A stretch of DNA of 28,245 nucleotides from contig LLCB01000507.1 of the NCBI GenBank assembly GCA_001414345.1, positions 1-28,245 of the forward strand, given 5' to 3'. The notes beneath the pieces were generated by a model. It did no database searches, had not been told where the DNA came from, and was given only the letters and a program-made list of their open reading frames with translations. A program made the translations under genes and the position numbers. Each line of letters opens with the position of its first letter. Within the stretch, counting starts at the first letter, position 1. The stretch comes from Hymenoscyphus infarciens. Lineage: Eukaryota > Ascomycota > Leotiomycetes > Helotiales > Helotiaceae. Shown here one piece after another: positions 1-10,650 of this stretch.

Positions 1-173
1 TTATTAATTAATTAGTATAAATCGCTTTTATTATAAAAAAGATATAACCTTTATAAGTAAAGTTAGTAAGAAGTAGTAGTAGTAGTACTACTACTTCTAC
101 TCTATATTACTTTATTACTTTAAGTACCTTTAATTATATAAAAGATTTAACTTTTATAAGTAAATTATATTAT

Positions 174-220
<47 letters not shown>

Positions 221-1000
221 CTACTACTACTACTACTACTTTATTAGTATAAGTAACTTTTATATATAAATTAATCTAGAAGAAGTAGTAGTACTACTAC
301 TAGTACTCTTTATTATATTATTACTTTAAATCGCTTTTATTATATAAAGGATTTTACTTTATATTTAGTTTAATCTTAAAAAAGTAGTAGTACTACTACT
401 ACTATTCTCTATTACTTTATTAGTTTAAATAGCTTTTATTATATAGAATATTTAATATTTATAAGTAAATGATATTATAAGTAGTAGTAGTAGTAGTAGT
501 AGTACTACTACTTCTTTTACTCTTTATTACTTTATTTATTTAAATTATATTTATTCTATAAAAGATTTAAATTTTATATATAAATTAAGTAATAAGTAGT
601 AGTAGTAGTAGTAGTACTACTACTCTTTATTACTTTATTACTTTAAATAGCTTTTATTATATAAAAATATTAACTTTTATAAATAAATTAAGTAATAAGT
701 AGTAGTAGTATTCCTACTACTACTCTCTATTACTCTATTAGTTTAAATAGCTTTTATTATATAAAGGATTTAAACAAATTAAATAAGAAGTAGTAGAAGT
801 AGTACTACTAATACTACTCTTTTTTACTTTATTAGTTTAAATAGCTTTTATTATATAAAAGAATTAACTTTTAAAAATAAATTAATCTAGAAGAAGTAGT
901 AGTAGTACTACTACTACTAATACTTTCTATTACTTTATTAGTTTAATTAGCTCTTATTATATAATAAGTTTAACTTTTATATAGAAAATCACATAAGAAA

Positions 1001-1089
<89 letters not shown>
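1..1089 (+). repeat. Satellite block 1, forward units
   Basis: Units read in the order TTTATTAGTTTAAATAGC, TTTTATTATATAA, AAGTAATAAG, (TAG)n(CTA)n. The block ends in the long triplet tract at 1001-1106, beyond which units are inverted. Confidence 0.85.
177..240. repeat. (TAG)15(CTA)6 core, hairpin-forming
   Basis: A TAG tract (177-220) meets a CTA tract (221-240) at a GTAC centre. About 20 bases on each side can pair as a perfect hairpin. The TAG arm is expanded compared with typical cores of 3-5 triplets per arm. Confidence 0.95.
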
Positions 1090-1106
1090 CTACTACTACT
1101 ACTACT
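1001..1106. repeat. Longest triplet expansion, (TAG)~30(CTA)~6, at an orientation switch
   Basis: An uninterrupted TAG tract (1001-1089, about 30 units) is followed by a CTA tract (1090-1106). It separates forward from inverted satellite units. The immediately preceding bases keep two CpA dinucleotides (990-993), rare elsewhere. Confidence 0.95.
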
Positions 1107-1495
1107 TATTACTAAACTTACTTATAGACTTTAAATATATTATATAATAAAAGCTATTTGAAGTAATAAAGTAATAGAGAGTAGAAGTAGTAGTACTACT
1201 ACTATTTATTATTTAATTTATTTATAAAATTAAATATATTATATAATAAAAACTTTATAAAGTAATAAAGTAATAGAGAGTAGAAGTAGTAGTAGTACTA
1301 CTACTACTTCTTACTTAATTTATCTATAGAATTTAAATATATTATATAATAAAAGCTATTTAAAGTAATAAAGTAATATAGAGTAGAAGTAGTAGTACTA
1401 CTACTATTTATAATTTAATTTATTTATAAAATGAAATATATTATATAATAAAAGGTATATAAACAAATAAAGTAATAGAGAGTAGTAGTAGTACT
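1090..1495 (-). repeat. Satellite block 2, inverted units
   Basis: Units appear as the reverse complement, marked by TTATATAATAAAAGCTATTT and AAAGTAATAGAGAGTAG. The left switch lies in the core at 1001-1106 and the right switch in the core at about 1483-1512. Confidence 0.85.
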
Positions 1496-1695
1496 ACTAC
1501 TACTACTACTACCTATTACTTTATTACTTTAAATAGCTTTTATTATATAATATATTTAAATTCTATAGATAAATTAAGTAATAAGTAGTAGTAGTAGTAG
1601 TACTACTACTCTCTATTACTTTATTAGTTTAAATAGCTTTTATTATATAATAAATTTAAATTCTATAGATAAATTAAGTAATAAATAGTAGTAGT
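1496..1695 (+). repeat. Satellite block 3, forward units (about two copies)
   Basis: Two forward units, recognised by TTTAAATAGCTTTTATTATA, sit between inverted blocks. They are bounded by the palindromic cores at about 1483-1512 and about 1687-1710. Confidence 0.8.
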
Positions 1696-2111
1696 AGTAC
1701 TACTACTACTTTTTATATAATTTATCTATAGAGTTTAAATATATTATATAATAAAAGCTATTTAAACTAACTTAGTAATAGAAAGTAGTAGTACTAGTAG
1801 TACTACTACTACTTATTACTAAATTTATCTATAGAATTTAAATATATTATGTAATAAAAGTTACTTAAACTAATAAAGTAATAAGAAGTAGTAGTAGTAC
1901 TACTACTACTACTACTACTACTAGTTATTACTAAATTTACTTATAGAATTTAAATATATTATATAATAAAAGCTATTTAAACTAATTTAGTAATAGGAAG
2001 TAGAAGTAGTAGTAGTAGTACTACTACTACTACTACTTATTACTAAATTTATCTATAGAATTTAAATATATTATATAATAAAAGCTATTTAAAGTAATAA
2101 AGTATTAGAGA

Positions 2112-2121
2112 GTAGTAGTAG

Positions 2122-2196
<75 letters not shown>
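2112..2196. repeat. (TAG)4(CTA)~24 expanded core
   Basis: A short TAG arm (2112-2123) is followed by a CTA tract of about 24 units (2124-2196), inside an inverted block. Expansion is on the opposite arm to the tract at 1001-1106. Confidence 0.95.
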
Positions 2197-2198
<2 letters not shown>

Positions 2199-3064
2199 AC
2201 TTAATTTATCTATAGAGGTTAAATCTTCTATATAATAAAAGTTACTTAAACTAATAAAGTAATAAGAAGTAGTAGTAATACTACTACTACTACTTCTTCT
2301 AGATTAATCTATATATAAAAGCTAAATTCTTTATATAATAAACGCGATTTAAACTAATAAAGTAATAGAGACTAGTAGTAGTACTACTACTACTACTACT
2401 ACTTCTTATCTAAATTATATTTAAAAGTTAAATTTATTATATAATAAAAGCTCTTTAAACTAATAAAGTAATAGAGAGTAGTAGTAGTAGTACTTCTTCA
2501 ACTACTTCTTATTTAATTTATATATAAAGGATAATATTTTTATATAATAAAAGCTAATTTTAACTAATAAAGTAATAAAGAATAGTAGTAGTAGTAGTAA
2601 TACCTCTACTAGCTCTTACTTAATTTATCTAAATCTTCTATATAATAAAAGCTATTTAAAATAATAAAATAATAGAGAGTAGTAGTAAAACTATTAATAG
2701 CTTAAATTATCTATAAAAGATATATCTTTTATAGAATAAAAGCTATTTAAACTAATAAAGTAATAAAGAGTAGTAGTAGTACTACTACTACTTCTTCTAG
2801 ATTAGTTTATATATAAAGGTTAAAGCTTTTATATAATTAAAGTTACTTAAACTAATAAAATAATAGAAAGCCTTAGTAGTATTAGTACTACTACTATCTC
2901 TTCTAGAATTATTTATATATAAAAGTTAAATCTTTTAAATAATAAAAGCTATTTAAACTAATAAAGTAATAGAGAGTAGTAGTAGAACTATTATTAGCTT
3001 AAATTATCTATAGAAGTTATATCTTTTATATAATAAAAGCTATCTAAACTAATAAAGTAATAGA

Positions 3065-3067
<3 letters not shown>

Positions 3068-3099
<32 letters not shown>

Positions 3100-3108
3100 C
3101 TACTACTT
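3068..3108. repeat. (TAG)~11(CTA)3 expanded core
   Basis: A moderately expanded TAG arm (3068-3099) and a short CTA arm (3100-3108) inside inverted block 4. It shows that expansion is not tied to one unit orientation. Confidence 0.9.
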
Positions 3109-3195
3109 CTTCTAGATTTATTTATATATAAAACTTAAATCTTTTATATAATAAAAGCTATTTAAACTAATAAATTAATAGAGAGTAGTAGTAGT

Positions 3196-4060
3196 ACTAC
3201 TACTACTCTTTATTACTTTATTAATTTAAATAGCCTTTATTATTTAAAAGAGTAAACTTTTATAAATATAGTAAGTAATAAGAAGTAGTAGTAGTACTAC
3301 TACTACTCTCTATTTTCTTATTACTTTAAATAGCTTTTATTATATTATATGTTTAAATTTTATAGATAAATTAAGCTATAAGTAGTAGTAGTAGAAGTAC
3401 TACTACTACTCTTTATTACTTTATTAATTTAAATAGTATTTATAATATAATATATTTTAATTTTATAGATAAAATAAATAATAAGTAGTAGTAGTACTAC
3501 TACTTCTCCTTTTTACTATTTTATTACTTTAAATAGCTTCTATTATATAATATATTTAATTTTTCTAAATAGATTAAGTAATAAGTAGTAGTAGTACTAC
3601 TATCTCTACTCTCTATTACTTTATTAGTTTAAATAGCTTTTATTATATAGATTAAGCTCTAAGTAGTAGTACTACTACTACTTCTCTTTTTTATTACTTT
3701 ATTAGTTTAAATATCTTTTATTATAAAAGATAATTAACTTCTATAAGTAAATTAGATAATAAGTAGTAGTACTACTACTTCTACTCTATATTACTTTATT
3801 ACTTTAAATAGCTTTTCTTATATAAAAGATTTAAATTCTATTTATAAATTAATCTATAAATAGTAGTAGTACTACTACTTCTACTCTCTATTACTTTATT
3901 TATTTAAATAACGTTTAATATATAAAAGATTTAACTTTTATAAATAAATTTAGCTATAAGTATTAGTAGTAGTACTACTATTACTCTTTATTACTTTATT
4001 AGTTTAAATAGCTTTTATTATATAAAAGATTTAACTTTTATAAATAGATTAAGTTATAAG
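3196..4060 (+). repeat. Satellite block 5, forward units up to the junction
   Basis: About eight forward units. The last is cut after AGATTAAGTTATAAG, just before the position where the next TAG/CTA core should start. Non-satellite sequence follows. Orientation matches the array that resumes at 27251. Confidence 0.85.
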
Positions 4061-4245
4061 AAGTTATATATAAAAACTAAAATAGAGATACTTTAAAGTA
4101 CTTAGAGAAGGTCGTCTAAGTAGTAGAAATGAAAAATATATTAGTAAAGGTTTACTTAGAAGGTAATTATAATATTAATAGCTTTATAAGTAAATAGTTA
4201 TTAATATATTAGATAATATCTATATTACTATTTAAAATTACTCTT
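4061..4245. other. Left junction segment, no gene seen
   Basis: Sequence between the last satellite unit and the end of the leftward relic. It lacks the TAG/CTA core. A 23-codon ATG frame at 4129-4197 is too short to count as a gene. Confidence 0.5.
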
Positions 4246-7200
4246 TTAAGATCTACTTTTAAGTCTATTACTATCTACTTTATCTATATTTTCTTCCTTA
4301 TCTACTATCTTATTTACCTCTTCTAAATAGCTCTCTAATTCCTCTTTATTATTACTACTCTCTTCTAATCCTTCTTTTTTAACTAGAATTTTATTCTTAA
4401 TATATATCTTAAAACTTAGGATTTTTAATATAGCTTTATTTATAATATCTAAGATAGTATAAGTAATTATCCTTTCTCTTATACTTAAGAACTTACTAAT
4501 TAATCTTCGTTTTAGTATTTCCTCTAATAAACTTATACTATACTTATATAACGATTCTACTATAATAACTTTTTAGATTATCTACTTATTAACTATCTCT
4601 TCTTACTCTTTACCTCTTATTCTCTATCTTAATAGTATCTCTTACGTCTCTATATACTAAAGCGCTATTCTTTTCTACTCTCTTTTAAGAATTATAAGTT
4701 CCTTAATAGCTCTTTATTACTACTAAAAGGTATTAATACTCTAAAAGATATTAAGGTTAGATAAGAAACTTAGAAAATCTCTAATATTATCTCCTCTCTT
4801 AATCTATAAGCCTTTAGTTTTAGCTATTTTAAATAGCTAAATTACTTTATTTAATTATTCTTATAAGATTATAAGGTTTAAGGTATCTATTATTATACTC
4901 TCTAGTTATTATTTATAGACTAGTAACTTTATAATAAGTACTTTTAGCTTATCTATTCTTACCTTTATTATTAATAGCTTTCTTTAAAGTATTTTAAAGT
5001 AAGCTATAGCTTTTTTAGTTCCTCTTATATTAAAATAATTATAGATATTCCTTAATTATTAAACCTAGGCTATAACTTAGTAATAAAGTTTCTTAACTTC
5101 CTTCTTAATATAATACTAGATATACGATTTTAAGTACTATTTATAAAGCTTCTTATCTACCTTTTACTCTTCTCTTATTATATTATACTTTAAGAGCTCT
5201 ATATTATATTATACTATAATATTATCTCTTATCTCTCTTATTATATATTTACTACTTTTATAATAAACTTTTACTAAGTCTTTCTAGTATAGCTATCTTA
5301 TTAGTATAGTATATAGGATTTTAACATTAGCTAGGCTTTTATTATATACTTTATTAAAAAGAGTATATTCCCTCTTCTTAAGTTTAAGAAGCTTAAATAG
5401 CTTCTTATAGAGTCTTCTAGCTAATATAATAGCGTTTACTTAGGATTTTTAAGTAAACTATTATTACTAGCGTTCTATATACTCTTTAAGCTTTTTATAA
5501 ATACTCTCTATTAAAGTAATTATATCTTTCTTTATAAGGTATTAGTATATCTTTTTAAGAACTATAGTTATAGTTAAAAGAAGCTTATCTATATTTTAGT
5601 ATCTCTAGTTAAGAGTATCTCTAATTATAAGATAAATAAGTATTACTTAATAAGTAGTTTATATAGCTAAGTAAGCCTTATAACTTATAACTAATAAATA
5701 CTAGTATAACCCTACTAGATAAGCCTTATATACCTAGTCTCGTTCTACCTCTTCTTTATCGCCTCTTTCTAAGTATATAATATAATCTAGCCCCTATTTT
5801 AGCTAATATTCTAGTATATATAAATATTAATAGAATATATTTATTATATAATAAAGTCTAAGACTTATTTTAAAGTATCTTTTTATAATATAAGAGCTAA
5901 AGACATATATAATATTATACTATAGAATAAAGTAAGAGGTTTCTAGAAGTAGGTCTATAACTGTTTTACTAAGATAATAAGTCCTATTAAATTATTTACT
6001 CTAGTATAGATTTATAAGCTATATCTTAGTTCTATAATAATAAACATAGTTTATTAAGCTAGTCTAGTTAAGTCCTTTAAACTTCTTAGCTATTTTTTTT
6101 ACTAATTTATATACCTAGAAGTAGTAAGAACAACTATTAGCTATATTATCTAGTATAGCTTCTTAGATATTAGAAGTTAAGTTTAGTATAAAAAATCTAC
6201 TCTCTACTTCTCTAGATTATTTTATACCTTTTTAAAGCTTTCTCTTTTATTAAAAATTTCTATTAATATTAATATTATATAGTACTTCTTCTTCTCTTAT
6301 TTTATAATTAATTTTATAGAAATAAGCTAGGTAAATATCTATAAAGAAGCCTTCTATTATCTAAGAACTTCTTATAGCCTCTTATTCTCTACTTATTAAC
6401 ATTTATAGTTTATTATTTAGTAAGTCTTTATAGAATTATATTACTTTAAGCTAGTTAAAGTAGATATATTCCTAAGCCTTTTTAAGATCTAGAATATAAT
6501 AGTAGCCTTTTATAATATAATAATCTTAAAGATTATAAGCCTAAGTAAATTTACTAATAGTACTATAAAAGAAGACTTAGTTAAAAAGTCTAAGAAGATC
6601 TAAGCTAAATCTAAGTATTAAATATAGAGATATAGAAAGGAAAAAGCTAGCTAGAATTATTATAGTTCTCTAAGAGTATTTATAGCTATAATATTATATT
6701 TTTATATTAACTACTCTCTCTATTTAATTATTAGTATATTTTAAGCCTAAGCTAAGCTCTTAATAGAGATAACTTACTTTTATTACTAATATACGTTATA
6801 TTATACTCTTATACTATATAACTTATATTAAAATAAATAGACTTCTTATTAAATAATACTTATTTATATATCTACTCTACTATCTACTAGTTTCGATCTC
6901 TTTTAAGACAATTACTAGTATTCTTACGATTATATTATACCTTTTTCTTAATAATAACTTCGTTACTCTAGTTTTTATTAATAGACTCTTAGCCTTTACT
7001 ATACTTAAACGTATTACTATTATAATAACTAGTATTACTATTCCCTTTATAAGTATCTTTAGAAGGTATTACTAAGTATAAAACACTTATATTAACTAAC
7101 TCTAATTTTAGGCTAAGGAGGTAATAGATAAGTTCCTCTTTATTTATATCTTATATATATTTACTCTCTATAGTACACTTTACTTAGCTATTTCTTATTA

Positions 7201-7354
7201 AAGATATTTTAGGTTTTATAATCTTATTACTTTTTTAAGGCATTTTTAAGTATATAAGATAAAAAGAATAGAGTTTTTATAGTAGTTTATTAGTATAGAG
7301 CTTACTATATTTAATATTAGATAGATAAGTTAAGTATCTACTAATCCTCGACAT
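4246..7354 (-). pseudogene. RIP-killed gene of about 1,000 codons with a retained ATG and probable intron; function unknown
   Basis: Read leftward, a frame opens at ATG (7354-7352) and runs to about 6778. It has a natural-looking polar composition, including a 53-codon stop-free run containing KEEL and NSNTS-type stretches. A probable intron at 6777-6720 changes phase, and a second frame then runs to TAA at 4248-4246. The exon 2 frame carries in-frame TAA/TAG at about 8% of codons, as expected where Gln and Trp codons were hit, and no frameshift is needed over about 2.4 kb. The last 108 codons (4572-4249) are completely open and end in an acidic, Glu/Lys/Asn-rich tail. A run of four consecutive TAA/TAG codons near 4720 probably marks a former polyglutamine stretch. 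The middle is Lys/Leu/Ile-rich. I do not recognise the family. It is divergent from the relic beginning near 7490. Confidence 0.55.
6720..6777 (-). other. Probable spliceosomal intron, 58 bp
   Basis: On the minus strand a consensus donor GTAAGT (6777-6772) is followed by an ACTAAT branch-point-like sequence and a TAG acceptor ending at 6720. Removing 58 bases changes the phase of the upstream ATG frame to exactly that of the long downstream frame. Size and signals fit short ascomycete introns. None of the key signals contains CA or TG, so they could survive RIP unchanged. Confidence 0.45.
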
Positions 7355-7396
7355 ACTATTAGAAGTGTTAAACCAGCGAAAGAAAGCTATTACAAA
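7349..7396. promoter_or_regulatory. CpA/TpG-retaining island at the start of the leftward relic
   Basis: Four CpA/TpG dinucleotides occur here within about 45 bases, against about one per 300 in the window. The island covers the ATG (7352-7354) of the leftward relic and its upstream 40 bases, including a CCAGCG sequence. It sits between two divergent relics, so it may be the remains of a bidirectional promoter or 5' leader. The promoter role is inference from position only. Confidence 0.35.
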
Positions 7397-7489
7397 CCTA
7401 CTAATAGAAACCTAACTAAACTAATATTAACTATAAATATAGTAATTTAAATAATAATAGTATATAAGATCTATTAAATATTTTATAAA

Positions 7490-8080
7490 GTCGAATAAGA
7501 ATAGGTTATATATCTACTTTAAGTTATATAAGTAATAAAAAGAATAGAGGAAAACCTAAGAATAGAGTACTTTAAAGAAAAAAAAACTTTACTTAAAGTA
7601 TTAAACTTCTAATTTATATATACTTTTTAATAAGTAAATTAATAAATTCTAAGAATATTCTATTATTAATAAGCTATAGAAATAAATTAGAAATAAGAAC
7701 TAATATTATTATAAAAAGACTATTATCTTTATTACTACTAAAGATAAAGATATATAAAAATAATTCTTACTTATAAAAAAAACCCTTAGTAAATAAAATA
7801 AAATAAAAGGTTAAGTATTATAAATATTAAAATTAAGCTAAATCTCTATAAAGGCTATTTACCTAGGAAAGTAGTAGCCTCTTTATATTAGAGTTAAGCT
7901 TCTTTTATAAAACTCTTTTATCTATACTTATTATACTCTTTAGTATATTATTAAGCCTTAGTCTTAGCTAAATCTTTTAAAATATTAAGTTATTAAATTT
8001 AGAAAGATCTTATATTAAACTAGCGAATAATATAGACGAATATACTATAGACTATATAATTAGAGAGACTAGCTTTAATT
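7490..8080 (+). pseudogene. Possible RIP-killed coding segment, unknown
   Basis: A plus-strand frame from about 7490 gives charged stretches such as KRIEENLRIEYFKEKK near 7540-7590 and YLPRKVVASLY near 7858-7890. TAA/TAG density is high (about 18%), so the call is weak. It may be the 5' part of the next relic. The interval 8080-8460 holds nothing I can assign. Confidence 0.25.
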
Positions 8081-8547
8081 TCTTAAATTAGTAGGAGTTA
8101 TATAAGGTTAATATAATAAATCTTCTTCTACTTATCTTTAGTTATATATAGGTTTTAAAGAGACTTATAGATAATTTTAAAAATAGAGTTAATAATAAAG
8201 GAGTTTAACTTAGTTAATTTTAGCTACTTCTCTATAATTTATATTACTTTCTTAATTATACTCTTACTTTAATTAGAAAGAGATAATATTATATAGATAC
8301 TTATATTAGCTATAATAGGTATATAAAGAGGAGCTGTCTAGATATTATCTAAAAAGCTAAAGTTATTTATTATATTAATATAGTTATTAAAAGAGCCTAG
8401 GTTATCTATATTATTAATATAGTTATTATTAATAGTATTTAAGGTATACTTATAAATAGTAATAGTAGTACTTCCTAGAGAAGATAAGAGTAGATAGAGA
8501 TATATAGTATAAGTATGTTTTACTAGGTAATAAGGGGTAGATAAAGA

Positions 8548-8655
8548 GATTAAGAATAAGGTAAGGGTTTATTTAGTAGATAGAGTAATTAAGAGGGTTT
8601 ATTTAATAGATAGAGAGATTAAGAATAAGGTAAAGGTTTAATTAGTAGATAGAGT
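8548..8655 (+). repeat. 69-bp (23-codon) in-frame duplication
   Basis: GATTAAGAATAAGGTAA recurs at 8548 and 8617, a period of 69 bases. A sub-motif, GTTTATTTAGTAGATAGAG, occurs at 8567, 8597 and, slightly changed, 8636 (30 and 39 bases apart). All spacings are multiples of three. In the relic frame the unit reads REIKNKVKV followed by LVDRV. Confidence 0.8.
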
Positions 8656-10483
8656 TATAATAGTAGAAGTTATAGTATTAATAGTAGATTTATTAAGCTA
8701 ATAAGTAATTAGACTTTAAGAGTATAGTATATAAGAAGTAAGTCTTATTAGTAAGCTATTAGCTTTTTTAAATTCTTAAAGATCTATAGTATTTAAGTTA
8801 TTAGTATTTAAGATAGCTTAGAAATTCTTATTAGAGTATATAAGAGCTTCTTTAGAGAATCGAGCCTTAAAGTCTTTAATAGTATTCTTAATTATAGAGG
8901 TCTATATAGATTTAGTCTTATATAATAAGAAGTAAAATACTACTATTTAATATACTATTTTAATAAAGTTACTATAATAATATATAAGCCTAGGTTTTTA
9001 ATATAGAATTATATAGTAGTATAAAGAGTATTATAGAATTATTTATAGTATAGTTATTATTTAGAGGTTAGTAGAAACTAGATAATAAGGTAGTATAGAG
9101 AGCCTTATAACTCTTATTAGTTTACCTTATAACTTTTACTTTTCTATCTATTTTATAATAACTACTAAGATATTTAATTTTCTACTATTTAATTACTTTA
9201 AGCCTTATCTATCTTATTAATCTCTTTTACTAGCTTTTAAAAGTATAAGTTTTATAATATTTAATATAAATTTCTATACTAAATTTTAGTTAGATTATAA
9301 TACCTCTTATTATAACGTCTAATAAGTAATATAGTAGAGGTACTATATCTTAGATAGAGATTTATACTAAGTATACTAACCTATTTATTAAGTAGGCTCT
9401 AAAACAGTTATCTAATAACTATAAACGAGGTCTAAAAGCTATAAGAGTCCTACTAAAGAGTATAGTAGAGAGAGACGTAAAAGCTAAGACTACTAGTATT
9501 AAATAGAAACCTACTAAATCTCTATCTAAAGTTATAATAAAGAGAAGAAAGATATCTCTTTCTAGAAACGCTAATATAAATAATAATAATTCCTCTAATA
9601 AGGATATAGAATCTAAAGAACTATAAAAACTAAAGAATAAAAAATCCCTTTACTTTCTTATCCTAGTTACTTATTTTAAACTATTATATAAGTAGAAGTC
9701 TAATAGCTAAATAAAGTTAAATAAACTATAAATACCTTTAAAAGATAGTATTTAATACTAGATAATTATCCTCTTTAACTAACTTACTACTAAATAATAA
9801 CTTAAGCTTATTACTAATAATATATATCTTTCTAAAGATAAGGAATTCTATTATATAGCTAAGGTAGATATTCTTACTCTTCTACGTAGTTAGCCTATTA
9901 TATATAGTAAGGAGAGTAAGATTAATATAGTTATTAGTATAGTATTATATTTTACTAACTATAGTATATTAATAGTAGCTTTAGAGAAATAGCTATATAA
10001 TTACTATAATAATAATAGTAGATAGGCTAGTATTACTAGAAAGTTCTAGGTAAAAGTAAACTAGATATGTAGTATTATAATAGAAGAATATAACTAAACT
10101 ATTAGAGACGAGTTATACTAGAAGCTAACTATAAAGGTTAAGATAGTAGTTAAATAGATTAAGAAAAAGTATTCTTTTAAATTACTAGATAGTACTCTTT
10201 ATTTTAAGATAGAAGTAATAAACTAGATAGATTATAAGACTCTTACTAATAAGAAACCTAAAAAGGAGAAGCGATATAAACCCTCTAAGATTAAATTTAC
10301 CTTTAAAGACATTATAATACTATTATATATATAGGTACTTTACTTTTCTATAGATTAATAAGAGACTTTAATTAGAACTATTATAGATATATAAGAGTTT
10401 ATTAGTATATATCTTCTCTAATATTTATATAGTAAATCTAACCTTTTTTTCTTATAAAAGATAGCTATTTAGATAATCTCGAA

Positions 10484-10650
10484 GTTAAAGAACTATAAGT
10501 TAAAGTAGATAAGTAATAACTAGTAGATTAACTAGAAGAAGCTTTATTTAAAGATTTTTAACTTAAGAAACTATAAGCTAAGGTAGATAAGTATAATTTT
10601 ATAGATAAGTACTAACTTATAGATTAACTAGAAGAAGCTTTACCTAAAAA
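10484..10650 (+). repeat. In-frame duplication of 26-32 codons
   Basis: ACTATAAG-(T/C)TAA(A/G)GTAGATAAG recurs with 78-base spacing (491 and 569 past 10000) and GATTAACTAGAAGAAGCTTT with 96-base spacing (10526 and 10622). Both spacings are multiples of three. The second copy has an 18-base insertion. In frame, each copy ends in LEEAL followed by F/P-K. Confidence 0.8.

Larger units (their letters stand above)
1696..3195 (-). repeat. Satellite block 4, inverted units (longest block)
   Basis: About fourteen inverted units, each marked by ATAATAAAAGCTATTT and AATAGAGAGTAG. The block ends at the palindromic core at about 3184-3208, where forward units resume. Confidence 0.85.
1..4060. repeat. 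Left satellite array, about 100-bp units with palindromic TAG/CTA cores
   Basis: About 38-40 imperfect tandem units run off the left end of the window. A forward unit reads roughly: TATTACTTTATTAGTTTAAA, then AGCTTTTATTATATAA, then a TTTAA(C/A)TTTTATA segment, then AATTAAGTAATAAG, then (TAG)n meeting (CTA)n at a GTAC centre, then CTTCTACTCTC. The core is its own reverse complement, so each unit can form a cruciform or hairpin. Unit length varies mainly through the number of triplets. Copies differ by scattered substitutions, so the array is old or was built from diverged copies. No gene lies within it. Confidence 0.95.

Noticed and set aside
1..4060. CRISPR-like array of repeats and spacers
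   Set aside because: Both the presumed repeat and spacer parts recur in every unit, unit length is about 100 bp, and orientation inverts. This is a satellite, not a CRISPR array.
4129..4197. 23-codon ATG ORF on the plus strand
   Set aside because: Too short, no supporting context, and one of very few ATG triplets left by chance.
6883..7068. 62-codon stop-free run on the minus strand in the phase of the downstream exon
   Set aside because: Its composition is almost only Ile, Leu, Val, Lys and Arg, and the alternative phase with the ATG at 7354 is far more protein-like. It is probably a shadow frame.
9303..10450. Glutamine-rich reading in the same phase as the flanking segments
   Set aside because: That phase would need over 20% of codons to be former Gln or Trp. 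The other phase has only three stops in about 100 codons at 9396-9700 and a balanced charge pattern.
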